A stretch of 64,000 nt of DNA from Bacillus vallismortis (GTDB taxonomy: Bacteria > Bacillota > Bacilli > Bacillales > Bacillaceae). A program made the position numbers and the translations under genes. Location: NCBI RefSeq assembly GCF_040784915.1, contig NZ_CP160797.1, positions 1,193,001-1,257,000 of the forward strand, given 5' to 3'. The notes below the pieces were generated by a model that saw only the letters and a program-made list of their open reading frames with translations, was not told where the DNA came from and did not search any database. Of this stretch, positions 1 to 8,651 are shown piece after piece; position 1 is the first letter of the stretch; every line of letters begins with the position of its first letter.

Positions 1-1169
1 TTTTACATACGGCGGACTGGCATCTTGGAAAAACGCTTGAAGGAAGAAGCAGGCTGAGTGAACAGGCCGATGTGCTTGATGAATTGAATACGATTGTAAA
101 AGAAGAGCAGGTCGATGCCATTGTCATGGCGGGGGACGCGTTTGACACCGTAAACCCGCCGGCTTTAGCCGAGCGGCTGTTTTATGAAAGCCTGTCTGCG
201 CTCAGCGACAGGGGAAAGCGCCCGATCGCTGTCATTGCCGGAAACCACGATAATCCTGACCGTTTGTCCGCCGCTTCACCGCTGACACATGAAAACGGCA
301 TTTATTTAATCGGTTATCCGACAACAGAACCGCTTCATATTGAAGTGCCTTCAGCCGGGGAGCTTTTGGCTGTCGGAGCACTGGCGTACCCATCTGAAGC
401 GCGGTTAAATGAAGTGCTTTCCGATACATTTGATGAAAAGCTGATCCGTGATCATTATGATGTGAAAATCAGGCAGGCGTTTGAGCATATGACAAGCCGG
501 TTCCGCAAAGACGCAGTGAAGATTGCCGCCAGCCATATTTATGTCGCAGGCGGAAACCAAACGGATTCAGAGCGGCCGATTGAAGTCGGCGGGGCTTATA
601 CGGTGGCCGCTGAAAGCCTGCCGGCTGATGCCGCTTACGTTGCGCTCGGCCATTTGCATCGGCCGCAAACGATCAAACGGGCGCGTACGCTTGCGCGATA
701 TTCAGGATCTCCGCTCGCCTACAGCTTTTCTGAAGCGGGCTACGCCAAATCAGTGACAATCGTGGACGCGAAGCCGGGGGAAGAGGCCTCTTGGCATGAG
801 GTTTTATTATCAAGCGGCAAGCCCCTTGTGAAGTGGAAAGCGGCAAATGGCTTAAGCGAGGTGTACAGCTGGCTGGATGAAGGCAGGGATCAGAATGCCT
901 GGATTGACCTTGAAATCCGTGTGGCGGACCAGTTATCACTTGAAGAAATCCACAGACTGCGGAAGGCGCACCCGGGCTTTATCCATATCAGGCCGGTTTT
1001 TGAAGAACAGAACAAAGACCGGGAACAGATCGAGGTTAAGCATGTGTCGATCGAAGACCGTTTTAAGAAATTTTATGAAAAACAAACTGGCGGCGCGGTG
1101 CCGGATGAAGAAATGGTGAAGCTGTTTTTAGAGCTTGCATCAGGCGTTGAAGAGGAGGATGCGAAATGA
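1..1169 (+). CDS. sbcD: SbcD, nuclease subunit of the SbcCD complex (5' end cut by window)
   Basis: Metallophosphoesterase (Mre11-type) subunit that, with SbcC, cleaves hairpins and processes DNA ends. The reading frame is open from base 3, upstream of the first in-window ATG at 72, and encodes HTADWHLG, the first metal-binding motif, so the gene continues leftwards and only about four codons are missing. Later motifs are GDAFD, GNHDN and GHLH, in the order expected for the di-metal site. The stop overlaps the sbcC start (ATGA at 1166-1169), indicating translational coupling. Identity is secure; only the first codons are unseen. Confidence 0.97.
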   Translation, partial: LHTADWHLGKTLEGRSRLSEQADVLDELNTIVKEEQVDAIVMAGDAFDTVNPPALAERLFYESLSALSDRGKRPIAVIAGNHDNPDRLSAASPLTHENGIYLIGYPTTEPLHIEVPSAGELLAVGALAYPSEARLNEVLSDTFDEKLIRDHYDVKIRQAFEHMTSRFRKDAVKIAASHIYVAGGNQTDSERPIEVGGAYTVAAESLPADAAYVALGHLHRPQTIKRARTLARYSGSPLAYSFSEAGYAKSVTIVDAKPGEEASWHEVLLSSGKPLVKWKAANGLSEVYSWLDEGRDQNAWIDLEIRVADQLSLEEIHRLRKAHPGFIHIRPVFEEQNKDREQIEVKHVSIEDRFKKFYEKQTGGAVPDEEMVKLFLELASGVEEEDAK

Positions 1170-4100
1170 AGCCGATCGTCTTAACTATAAAGGGGCTCCA
1201 CAGCTTTAGAGAAGAGCAGACGATAGATTTTGAAGGCCTTTCAGGCGCCGGTGTTTTCGGCATTTTCGGCCCGACAGGAAGCGGTAAATCCTCTATCCTC
1301 GATGCAATGACGCTTGCTTTATACGGAAAGGTGGAGCGGGCCGCAAACAATACGCACGGAATTTTAAACCATGCGGAAGATACGCTGTCTGTTTCCTTTA
1401 CCTTTGCGCTTCAGACGAATCATCAAATCTCTTACAAAGTCGAGCGTGTGTTTAAGAGAACGGATGAAATGAAGGTGAAAACGGCACTTTGCCGCTTCAT
1501 CGAAATCAAAGACGAGCACACGGTGCTGGCTGATAAAGCCAGCGAAGTGAATAAAAGAGTCGAGGAGCTCTTGGGGCTGACGATCGACGACTTTACAAGA
1601 GCGGTGGTGCTGCCGCAAGGGAAATTTGCCGAATTTCTGTCTTTAAAAGGGGCGGAGCGCAGACATATGCTTCAGCGTTTATTTCATTTGGAGCAGTATG
1701 GAGACCGGCTCGTGAAAAAGCTGAGACGGCAAGCGCAGGAAGCCAATGCGAGAAAAAATGAAATGCTTGCTGAACAGTCCGGTCTAGGTGAGGCGAGCTC
1801 AGAAGCGGTTGAGCAGGCGGAAAAGGCTCTCGAACAAGCCGAAGCTCATCTGGAAGCAATGAGGAAGAATCGTGATCAGGCAAAAGAGCGGTTTACGGAG
1901 CACCAGGAGATTTGGAATGTTCAAAAGGAACAATCGGCTTATGAAGAAGAGAAAAAACGTCTCGAAGAGGAACAGCCGCACGTAGATAGCATGCAAAAAC
2001 GCCTGCTGGAAGCAGAAACAGCCTCTGCTCTGAAGCCCTATGCGGACAGGTATGCAGAAGCGATCCAGCAAGAGGAGAAGGCTGCAAAGGAACAAATGCT
2101 TGCCCAAAAGGATTTAGCAGACCGGACAGCATACTATCATCAAAAACATGAAGAGTATGAAGCGTGGCGCCGGTATAAAAGCGAGAAAGAACCTAAGCTT
2201 TTAACCGAGCAGGAGCAGCTTTCCCGCTTGCAGGAGATTGAAATCAAACGAAGTGAGGCCAAGCAAGAGGAAGAACGCAAAAAGACTGAACTCCAGCAGA
2301 AAGAAGAGGCTCTTCAATCTGTCATGAATGAATTGGAGACTGTAACAGACCGTCTTTTACGAGGGCAAAACAGACAGACGGAACTGAAGCAGCAGCTCAA
2401 ATCTCTGCAGGTGACATTAGATGAGCGAAAAAGCTGCCAGCAGGCCGCAGAGATGGCATTGCGCATCAGACAGACTGAGGAGCAAATCACGACAGAGAAA
2501 AAACGAAGTGATGCATTGAACCTCGTGCTGCAGAAGATGAATGAAGAGAAGAGTACACTCGATCAAAAGACAGGGGCGGAAGAAAACAATATCGTACAGG
2601 CATATGAGGCTGTACAAACCGTGTACCATTTGGTGTGTGAGACGGAACGGTCATTAGCGGGTATGACTGAGCAGGCTAAAAAGAGACAACAAACGCTTCA
2701 CGCACAGCGTGAAAAAGCAAGAATGGCGTTGCTCACAAAAGAATTAGCCGAAAAACTGACCGCCGGAAAGCCTTGCCCGGTCTGCGGTTCAACGAATCAT
2801 GATCCGTCTGCCTCAGTACATGAAACATATGAGCTCGACAGCAGTCTTGAAGAGAACATCAAACAGACAGATGTGTTATTGACGGAAGCGGCAGCTCTCA
2901 GCCAGGAGATTCTTTCAGCCAAAATCACACTTGAAGAACAGTCCGCACGGTTTATCGAACAGTGTCCGTTTTTGCAAACGATTCAAGCGCCGAACCTTGA
3001 AGCGGCAGCTTCTTACGAGAATCAGCCGGTGCATGAGGCATTCGATACTGCCAAAATTGAATGGAAACGAGTCAAACAGGATATTCTTTCTGTTAAAACA
3101 CGAATGGCGCAAATGATTAGCGCTTATCAGGAGTCTTTAAAAAAGGCCGATCAGCTTAATGAAAAAATCGGTTTTGAAAAAAGAGAGGCTGACCGTATCG
3201 AAAGCATCATTACCGAGCTTCAGTCCTCGATGGACAGCCGCCTGAAAATGTTTAATGAAGCGTTTCAGGATCAGTCTGTGAATGAAGCGGAAAAATGGCA
3301 GCAAGCCATTGAAGAAAAGGACCGGGCTGCAGAAGAATGCGAAAAACGCATTGAGAAGAGCATCGCGTTTCTTGCTGAGCATGAAGCACAAAAGGAAAAG
3401 CTGCGGGAGTCGGGGCATCAGCTTGAACGTGAAAAGCTGGAGCTTCATTATGCGGCTGAACGCATCAAGAGTGTGATCGCGGATTATGAGCACGAACTCG
3501 GAGATTACGCAAAACGAGACTCGATCGAGATCAAACTTCGCTCTGTCCAACAGGATCTAAAGCAGTTAAAGGAAAAAGAGCAATCTCTATATGAAGAATT
3601 GCAAAGCGCCCAGATGAAGCTCAATCAGGCGAAAAGCCGCGCTTCAGCAAGCGAGCTGACGCTTCAAGAGGCGAAAGACAGATTGGAAAAAGCGGAAGCC
3701 GCTTGGCTCGAGCATGCGAAAAGCACCCGCTTTACCCGGGCTGAGGAGGTGGAGCGAAGTCTTATCCCAGCCGAAGAGCTTGACAAGATGAAAGCCGGCA
3801 TCGACCAGTTTATGGATAAGCTGAAGCAGAATGCTGCAAACTTAAAACGGGTAGCAGAGATACTTGCCGGCCGAGCCTTATCAGAGAGCGAATGGAGCGC
3901 AACCGTTACGGCATTACAAGAAGCTGAGGACGCATTAGGCGCTGCTATAGAGGAAAAAGGCGCAGCAGCGAAAGCGCTGGCCGTCATTCGCGACCATCAT
4001 AAACGGTTTAACGAAATTGAAGCTGAACTGAAAAAACGGCAGACACATATTGACAGGCTGGACAAGCTGCAAGCTGTGTTTAAAGGCAATACCTTCGTTG

Positions 4101-4558
4101 AATTTTTAGCTGAGGAGCAGCTTGAAAGCGTTGCGCGGGACGCATCAGCAAGACTTGGCATGCTGACGAGACAGCGCTATGCCATAGAAGTGGATTCAGA
4201 AGGCGGATTCGTGATGCGGGATGACGCGAATGGTGGCGTCAAACGCCCGGTATCCAGCTTATCTGGAGGAGAGACCTTCCTCACTTCGCTTTCTCTCGCT
4301 CTTGCGCTGTCCGCGCAGATCCAGCTTCGCGGGGAATACCCGCTGCAGTTCTTTTTCTTAGATGAAGGGTTCGGCACCCTTGATCAAGATCTGCTGGATA
4401 CGGTTGTGACAGCCTTGGAAAAACTGCAGTCCGACAATCTGTCTGTCGGTGTCATCAGCCATGTGCAGGAACTGCGGGCACGGCTTCCGAAAAAGCTGAT
4501 CGTCCATCCGGCTGAACCGAGCGGCCGCGGAACACGGATATCTCTTGAGTTGATGTAA
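1166..4558 (+). CDS. sbcC: SbcC, SMC-like ATPase subunit of SbcCD
   Basis: Rad50-type ATPase of 1130 residues that controls the SbcD nuclease. Visible parts: Walker A GPTGSGKS at about residues 35-42; two long charged coiled-coil arms of Glu/Lys/Gln-rich sequence; between them the zinc hook CPVC (Cys537 and Cys540, GKPCPVCG); then the ABC signature LSGGE near residue 1032 and Walker B FFFLDEG near 1063-1069. Head-coil-hook-coil-head is the complete family architecture and nothing is truncated. It is translationally coupled to sbcD and followed after 16 bases by the small HNH gene yisB, suggesting one transcript for DNA end processing. Confidence 0.98.
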   Translation: MKPIVLTIKGLHSFREEQTIDFEGLSGAGVFGIFGPTGSGKSSILDAMTLALYGKVERAANNTHGILNHAEDTLSVSFTFALQTNHQISYKVERVFKRTDEMKVKTALCRFIEIKDEHTVLADKASEVNKRVEELLGLTIDDFTRAVVLPQGKFAEFLSLKGAERRHMLQRLFHLEQYGDRLVKKLRRQAQEANARKNEMLAEQSGLGEASSEAVEQAEKALEQAEAHLEAMRKNRDQAKERFTEHQEIWNVQKEQSAYEEEKKRLEEEQPHVDSMQKRLLEAETASALKPYADRYAEAIQQEEKAAKEQMLAQKDLADRTAYYHQKHEEYEAWRRYKSEKEPKLLTEQEQLSRLQEIEIKRSEAKQEEERKKTELQQKEEALQSVMNELETVTDRLLRGQNRQTELKQQLKSLQVTLDERKSCQQAAEMALRIRQTEEQITTEKKRSDALNLVLQKMNEEKSTLDQKTGAEENNIVQAYEAVQTVYHLVCETERSLAGMTEQAKKRQQTLHAQREKARMALLTKELAEKLTAGKPCPVCGSTNHDPSASVHETYELDSSLEENIKQTDVLLTEAAALSQEILSAKITLEEQSARFIEQCPFLQTIQAPNLEAAASYENQPVHEAFDTAKIEWKRVKQDILSVKTRMAQMISAYQESLKKADQLNEKIGFEKREADRIESIITELQSSMDSRLKMFNEAFQDQSVNEAEKWQQAIEEKDRAAEECEKRIEKSIAFLAEHEAQKEKLRESGHQLEREKLELHYAAERIKSVIADYEHELGDYAKRDSIEIKLRSVQQDLKQLKEKEQSLYEELQSAQMKLNQAKSRASASELTLQEAKDRLEKAEAAWLEHAKSTRFTRAEEVERSLIPAEELDKMKAGIDQFMDKLKQNAANLKRVAEILAGRALSESEWSATVTALQEAEDALGAAIEEKGAAAKALAVIRDHHKRFNEIEAELKKRQTHIDRLDKLQAVFKGNTFVEFLAEEQLESVARDASARLGMLTRQRYAIEVDSEGGFVMRDDANGGVKRPVSSLSGGETFLTSLSLALALSAQIQLRGEYPLQFFFLDEGFGTLDQDLLDTVVTALEKLQSDNLSVGVISHVQELRARLPKKLIVHPAEPSGRGTRISLELM

Positions 4559-4574
4559 GAAGGGGGAAACGGAT

Positions 4575-4871
4575 ATGGCAAAGCAGACTGCCGGAATATG
4601 TGAGCTGTGCGGCCGGAGTGATGTCCAGCTGACAGAGCACCATCTCACACCGAAAGAGGAAGGCGGAACATTCCTGCCGACAGCCATGCTCTGTATTCCT
4701 TGCCATAAACAGATTCATGCCTTATATACCAATCAAGAGCTTGCGGTTCGCTTAAACGGAATAGATGAACTTAGAAGTGATCTGAAGCTTGCACGGTTTG
4801 TCAAATGGATCAGAAAACAGCCGCCTGAGAAGCTGATCAAAACAAAGAAATCAAATGAACGAAAAAAATGA
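4575..4871 (+). CDS. yisB: YisB, small HNH-type zinc nuclease-like protein
   Basis: A 98-residue protein with two Cys-X2-Cys pairs (CELC near the N-terminus and CIPC about 35 residues later) flanking the double histidine TEHH and followed by HKQIH. This is the zinc-ribbon plus His layout of HNH endonuclease-fold proteins. The tail is strongly basic. It sits 16 bases after sbcC with a good ribosome site (aagaaggggg), so it is probably cotranscribed with sbcDC. Nuclease activity and a role in repair are inferred from family and position only. A bidirectional terminator follows. Confidence 0.85.
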   Translation: MAKQTAGICELCGRSDVQLTEHHLTPKEEGGTFLPTAMLCIPCHKQIHALYTNQELAVRLNGIDELRSDLKLARFVKWIRKQPPEKLIKTKKSNERKK

Positions 4872-4873
4872 CT

Positions 4874-4911
4874 AAAAAGCAGCCCTCTCTTTGCAGAGCG
4901 GCTGCTTTTAT
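4874..4911. terminator. Bidirectional terminator between yisB and gerPF
   Basis: Arms AAAGCAGCC and GGCTGCTTT with an inner CTCT/AGAG pair form a strong hairpin with A-tract and T-tract on the two sides. It lies between the convergent ends of yisB (plus) and gerPF (minus, stop at 4908-4910), so it can serve both. Confidence 0.85.
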
Positions 4912-5126
4912 CCATTTCCAACCATATCTTGATCGCTGACATCGGGGTCTATATAATTTGTCGCGTTGACTGCATTGTTTAATAGAAGGAAGTCTCCCGT
5001 GTTTCCTGCTCCCGAACCGAGCGCAGATTTTGAAGAGCTTTTCGGAGAAAGGTAAAAGGAATCACCAAAGTTTACGACTCCGCCCGATATCGAATTGATA
5101 GCTATAGGCCCGACAATTGCTGGCAT
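4908..5126 (-). CDS. gerPF: GerPF, spore germination protein
   Basis: Last gene of the gerP operon, 72 residues, with the GerPA/GerPF family opening MPAIVGPI and a polar Gly/Ser/Asn-rich body. GerP proteins make the spore coat permeable to small germinants in B. subtilis. The start at 5126 is preferred over an in-frame ATG three codons upstream because MPAIVG is the family N-terminus and GerPA begins in the same way. It is a paralogue of GerPA at the other end of the operon. Confidence 0.95.
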   Translation of the reverse strand: MPAIVGPIAINSISGGVVNFGDSFYLSPKSSSKSALGSGAGNTGDFLLLNNAVNATNYIDPDVSDQDMVGNG

Positions 5127-5175
5127 AAACGACACCCTTTATCGAAGTCTCTGTTTAGTATATGCTCTTGGCGGA

Positions 5176-5559
5176 CTATTGTGAGCGCGGAGACTGAATC
5201 TGCCTGATATGTTTGATTCTCGCATCGCCGCGGACAACCGAAGCCGCCCCTGCATGAAAGACAGAAGAGGATGAGACCCCTTGAATTTTGACGTTGCGAA
5301 CATAAATGACCGGAACCTCGTGGCAAAATGCGCTTTGCACCCCTGTTTCCGGAATCGGTGTCACAGCCTGCTGCTGAAAGATCGGGTAATCCTTGCTGTG
5401 AAATGAGCCTTCATTATTGTAAAACGTAGACAGCGAGCGTTGTACAGCAAATACTTTTATGCTCATATCGATTTCGTTTGTGTCGCCAACTTGAAACACA
5501 CTTGCTATTGCGAGAGAGTTAAATTTAATCGTTCTGATGCGGGATATACGCTTAAGCAT
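5176..5559 (-). CDS. gerPE: GerPE, spore germination protein
   Basis: A 127-residue member of the gerP operon, rich in Ser, Val and Ile with no signal peptide or membrane segment. Start and upstream stop share one base: gerPD stop TAA (5561-5559) and this ATG (5559-5557) read TAATG, which implies coupled translation. Family knowledge: loss of GerP proteins slows germination by blocking germinant passage through the coat. No catalytic motif is seen. Confidence 0.93.
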   Translation of the reverse strand: MLKRISRIRTIKFNSLAIASVFQVGDTNEIDMSIKVFAVQRSLSTFYNNEGSFHSKDYPIFQQQAVTPIPETGVQSAFCHEVPVIYVRNVKIQGVSSSSVFHAGAASVVRGDARIKHIRQIQSPRSQ

Positions 5560-5735
5560 TATGCCGGCGACAGCGGAGCAAACGGTCCGATAATAAGAGA
5601 TTCAGGCGGAGTGTCGAAAATTGAAGAGAGATAGATTGCTTCAGTGTCTCCGATGTGAAAAATAGAGGAGCTGGACACACCGTTCATTCGGATATCCCCG
5701 ACCTCCAGATTACGGTTGACAACTGTGAAAATCAT
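5559..5735 (-). CDS. gerPD: GerPD, small spore germination protein
   Basis: A 58-residue gene, short enough to be missed by length-limited ORF calling. The protein opens [14 protein letters not shown] and contains [18 protein letters not shown], resembling the SSS(I/V)FHxG motifs in GerPE and GerPB. Its ATG overlaps the gerPC stop (ATGA at 5735-5732) and its own stop overlaps the gerPE start, so it lies tightly within the operon. The call rests on operon position and on these recurring motifs. Confidence 0.93.
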   Translation of the reverse strand: MIFTVVNRNLEVGDIRMNGVSSSSIFHIGDTEAIYLSSIFDTPPESLIIGPFAPLSPA

Positions 5736-6349
5736 GCTTGCTCATCTCCTTTCATTTCGGATGGAATATGTTCCAGAAAATGTTCTACAGCACGGATCAC
5801 GTCTCGCTTCACATGCTCAGCGATATGTTCCGCATATTGTTTAGGCGGTGTCTGTTCTTCTTTTTTGATATGGGACATATAATAGTGAATCCGGCTGTCC
5901 ATTTGTTTTCTGATGTCTTCAATGACATGATGCCTGTTTGTATCGTCAAGCCTGCTGTCATATTGGTTTTCAAGCTGCTCCAAAACATCTGGAATTTCTT
6001 CGGTTAAGAACATGTCGACATTTTGTCGGATCTGCTGCATGAGCTGGGCGCTCTCTTCCTGCTGCATCATCCCGATTTCAGGTGTTGTTTGGCTGACTTC
6101 AAAATTTTGGACACTGTTCGGGTCTGTCGGATTTAAGCCGATATTCAGTGTCCCGTCGAGCCGTTCAATTTTCAGCTGGTCAAATTTATACTCCACACGC
6201 TCAATGGTTGTGGCCGGCCGCTGTTTCATCGAATTCATTTCAGTTTGAATCTCTTTCAGCTGACGTTCGAGCTGCTGAATATGAAGCGCCTGCTGCTGAA
6301 CGAAGGAGTTCAAGTTTTGCAAATAAGAGGAAACAGATTGATCATACAT
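5732..6349 (-). CDS. gerPC: GerPC, spore germination protein
   Basis: Largest GerP protein, 205 residues. The N-terminal half carries a Gln-rich heptad-like stretch (SFVQQQALHIQQLERQL) that should form a coiled coil; the remainder is acidic and helical. No signal peptide. Third gene of the operon and overlaps gerPD by four bases. Family knowledge places GerP proteins in or near the inner coat; GerPC is the only member with an obvious coiled coil and may be an oligomerising or scaffold subunit (inference). Confidence 0.95.
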   Translation of the reverse strand: MYDQSVSSYLQNLNSFVQQQALHIQQLERQLKEIQTEMNSMKQRPATTIERVEYKFDQLKIERLDGTLNIGLNPTDPNSVQNFEVSQTTPEIGMMQQEESAQLMQQIRQNVDMFLTEEIPDVLEQLENQYDSRLDDTNRHHVIEDIRKQMDSRIHYYMSHIKKEEQTPPKQYAEHIAEHVKRDVIRAVEHFLEHIPSEMKGDEQA

Positions 6350-6372
6350 GGTCTTTCACCTCTTTCATATGA

Positions 6373-6606
6373 TTAACGGCCAGGAGGCTGGAGCGGGACC
6401 AATGCACCTGTATCGGGTCCCTGCGACTCGACTGGCTGCCCCAAGGCGGTTACCTCTGGCGCGGGTTCTGCGTAGCTTCCCGTGTTATACAAGTTTGACA
6501 AAGATTTGATTGATCCGGCGCTTCCGATTTGCAGAATAGAGGAGTTGCTGATGGATTCCAGCCGAAGATAGTTAATTTGAATGGTTTGATTCACATAGAA
6601 ATTCAT
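6373..6606 (-). CDS. gerPB: GerPB, spore germination protein
   Basis: 77 residues starting MNFYVNQTIQINYLRLESIS and containing SNSSILQIGSAGSIKSLSN, the Ser-rich IGS motif of the family; the C-terminus is Pro- and Glu-rich. An upstream in-frame ATG at 6669 would add 21 residues that overlap gerPA, so the ATG at 6606, preceded by an aaaggagtgag ribosome site, is chosen. Second gene of gerPABCDEF. Confidence 0.93.
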   Translation of the reverse strand: MNFYVNQTIQINYLRLESISNSSILQIGSAGSIKSLSNLYNTGSYAEPAPEVTALGQPVESQGPDTGALVPLQPPGR

Positions 6607-6619
6607 GGGCCTCACTCCT

Positions 6620-6841
6620 TTACGCATTCCCTGCGATCGGCTGATCAACTGCATCGTTGTCATACACATTCGTCGCGTTTTTGTAATTCGTCACTTTGAG
6701 GCTGTCACCGGTATTAAAACTGCCCGCACCGGCAAACGTTCTGACCTGTGCCTGAGGAGAAATCGTAATACAGTCCCCGATGTGAACGACTCCGCTCGTA
6801 CCAATCGCATTAATTTTAAACGCTCCGACAATGGCCGGCAT
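6620..6841 (-). CDS. gerPA: GerPA, spore germination protein
   Basis: First gene of the gerP operon, 73 residues, starting [14 protein letters not shown] and clearly paralogous to GerPF. The longer in-frame start at 6907 would add a non-homologous 22-residue stretch and is rejected; the chosen ATG has an aaaggatg ribosome site. A SigmaK-like promoter lies about 85 bases upstream, matching the mother-cell expression known for this operon. Confidence 0.94.
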   Translation of the reverse strand: MPAIVGAFKINAIGTSGVVHIGDCITISPQAQVRTFAGAGSFNTGDSLKVTNYKNATNVYDNDAVDQPIAGNA

Positions 6842-6923
6842 ACGAGCACATCCTTTGTTGAAAAATTGAAAAAAGGCGGGTAAAGTAAAAATACAATTTG
6901 ATTTCAATTGGGCTATTCACGAT

Positions 6924-6949
6924 AGCTTATGACAAACGCGCATATGTGT
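6924..6949 (-). promoter_or_regulatory. SigmaK-type promoter of the gerP operon
   Basis: Reading the minus strand, AC (6949-6948) is followed after 16 bases by CATAAGCT (6931-6924), matching the SigmaK consensus AC-N16/17-CATAnnnT. It lies about 85 bases upstream of gerPA. Late mother-cell SigmaK control of gerP is established for B. subtilis; the assignment of these exact bases is by eye. Confidence 0.6.
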
Positions 6950-7259
6950 GAGGGAAATTTAAAGGGGACATATCAGCTTTTCATGCAAACGATTAAATTT
7001 TTTCAGCCGATATGTTTAATTGTTTGATAAGCCGGGTAATGTATAAACCGAGCGGAATTGCGGCGATGGATGCCGCTATCCGCCTGCGTGATTTTTCAGT
7101 TTCTTTGGTGTTTTTGCGTGTAGGAAATGCTTTTTGGAGTATGTCGTGCTGCGGTAACCGATTTTTTGGGCGGACACATTCTCGCCCTGAGGTATCTCTC
7201 AGAAGTGCTGAGCAAAAAGCGGAGTTACATATGGTGAATTCAATGTTATAGAAAATGAT
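6950..7259. other. Intergenic region between gerPA and yisI with a possible decayed ORF
   Basis: No gene with a good start and ribosome site was found on either strand. On the minus strand the frame directly after the yisI stop (7262-7260) stays open to a TAA near 6999-6997. Its last 60 residues look protein-like: a basic segment KETEKSRRR, then a short hydrophobic stretch AASIAAIPLGLYI. There is no ATG in that frame; an ATG at about 7179 lies in another frame and stops after 27 codons. Either chance, or a small membrane-protein gene broken by a frameshift. Confidence 0.35.
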
Positions 7260-7430
7260 TCACATACGGGAGTTTTCAGGATATCCCCCAAAAACCATTT
7301 CTTTTTTAATTCGGGTGTTCAAAAGACTGTCCAGCTCTTGGCTGCATTGAATCGTTTCCTTTGAGTTCATGCCGTATTTTTGTGCTGTTTCAATTAGTGT
7401 GATTCTCATTTCTTCAATTTTACTATTCAT
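7260..7430 (-). CDS. yisI: YisI, Spo0E-like Spo0A-P phosphatase
   Basis: A 56-residue Spo0E-family protein. The signature SQELD is visible in the second half, after an N-terminal helix (IEEMRITLIETAQKYG), giving the two-helix hairpin of Spo0E, YisI and YnzD. In B. subtilis YisI dephosphorylates Spo0A-P and so delays sporulation. A start at 7466 would add 12 residues; the ATG at 7430 with ggagatagggta upstream gives the usual family length and is preferred. Confidence 0.92.
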   Translation of the reverse strand: MNSKIEEMRITLIETAQKYGMNSKETIQCSQELDSLLNTRIKKEMVFGGYPENSRM

Positions 7431-7573
7431 TACCCTATCTCCAATTCTAGAATTTATTTTGATCAAAACAGGATATCGTTAGTATAACCCATTTTTGCTA
7501 AAAAGGTTGCCTTTCGTCAATTTGACTAAAAAAGCGACAATTTTTTTGCGGCCTTTTTTCATGCAAGGAAGGA

Positions 7574-8497
7574 CTATAGTCTTGCTAAGTGTGCTTGCAA
7601 AAGGTCCTGCCGTTCCTCAATTTCTCTAAGTATGTTTGTCTGCTCCTTTTCGAATTGAAAGGGGCTTTTTTTTATAAACGGATCATCATCAGCTTTTTGA
7701 CAAATGTCAAGTTGCCATTCGCTGATGAAAGGAGACAATCGTTCAATGGTAAACGACCGGTCCAGCACGTTTTTCATTAATGTGTGATATTGCGACCGGA
7801 AAGCGGGAATGGAAAGCAGCCTTGACGCAAGCGTCCGTCCTTTAGTCAGCAGAGGATCTTCGTCAGCTATTCCGTGTGCGGCAAGCGATCGTGTCTCTAT
7901 CGGGGAAACGTGAAGCCGGCCGGATTCGTTTAAACAAAATGTGTAATAAAAACATTGACGGGTGCAGGCGCTGCCGATCAGCCACAAAAAAAACAATTTG
8001 ATATCCAGATACATTTTAATGCGTTCAGCTAATTCGGCATCTTCCGCTGTACGAATCAGCGTGAAAAATTCGTGTGAAAACGCGGAAGGTTCATCTTTAA
8101 AAACGGACAACGGAACCCGCGGATCGGCAGTCTTTACTCGATAAGCTTTCTTATCGGCTAGCTGATGGTTCTTGATGTTCAAATAAATGCCTTCGGGCTG
8201 GCCATTGATGGTCAGAAAGCTGTATGAGGCAGCGGGAGCAGGAACACCGATCTCGCCAAAAAGACAATAAGCGAGCCTGCGCCGCATCAGGGACGGATCA
8301 CCCTGTTCCGCATTCAAAAAAAGTGTGCTTTCACCTAGCGGAGCCTTTTCCCAGCTGATTTCATAGGATGTCTTTTCCGCTCTGTCACGCTGTGTGAGAA
8401 GAATGGGAGAAACTGATAAGTCTGTCACCAGAAGCCCCTTGGCAGTTCCTTTTTTCTTAAGCTGATGCCGATGAAAAAATAAATGTACGCTCTCCAT
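7574..8497 (-). CDS. yisJ: YisJ, CotH-family spore coat kinase-like protein
   Basis: 307 residues related to CotH, the spore-coat protein kinase family. Family-like features are the conserved block RRLAYCLFGEIGVPAPAAS, the strand pair FLTINGQPEGIYLNIKN, and the later DIKLFFLW and SPIETR segments. No signal peptide. An excellent ribosome site (ggaggaggaaaaaag) precedes the ATG. Divergent from yisK. Whether it retains kinase activity cannot be read from sequence alone; a coat role is inferred from CotH and from the sporulation genes nearby. Confidence 0.85.
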   Translation of the reverse strand: MESVHLFFHRHQLKKKGTAKGLLVTDLSVSPILLTQRDRAEKTSYEISWEKAPLGESTLFLNAEQGDPSLMRRRLAYCLFGEIGVPAPAASYSFLTINGQPEGIYLNIKNHQLADKKAYRVKTADPRVPLSVFKDEPSAFSHEFFTLIRTAEDAELAERIKMYLDIKLFFLWLIGSACTRQCFYYTFCLNESGRLHVSPIETRSLAAHGIADEDPLLTKGRTLASRLLSIPAFRSQYHTLMKNVLDRSFTIERLSPFISEWQLDICQKADDDPFIKKSPFQFEKEQTNILREIEERQDLLQAHLARL

Positions 8498-8651
8498 CTT
8501 TTTTCCTCCTCCTCAAAACGACATTTGTATGATATGTACTGCAAGCCCGTCCTGAAACGAAATGAAAACGGTCGTGATAAAAAGGGATTTCAGCATTCGA
8601 CAGAGAATACATGAAGAAGCAGTCTGATTTAAAAGATGATGGAGGAATAAC

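Noticed and set aside
72..1169. sbcD starting at the ATG at 72
   Set aside because: The frame is open upstream to the window edge and encodes the first metal-binding motif HTADWHLG, so this ATG is internal.
3137..3550. Long minus-strand frames inside sbcC (also 3664-3987 and 4358-4687)
   Set aside because: They are shadows of the coiled-coil coding strand, with repetitive low-complexity protein sequence and no ribosome site.
7012..7251. Plus-strand 79-residue frame between gerPA and yisI
   Set aside because: No ribosome site, Cys- and Arg-rich and unlike any family; the opposite strand looks more protein-like.
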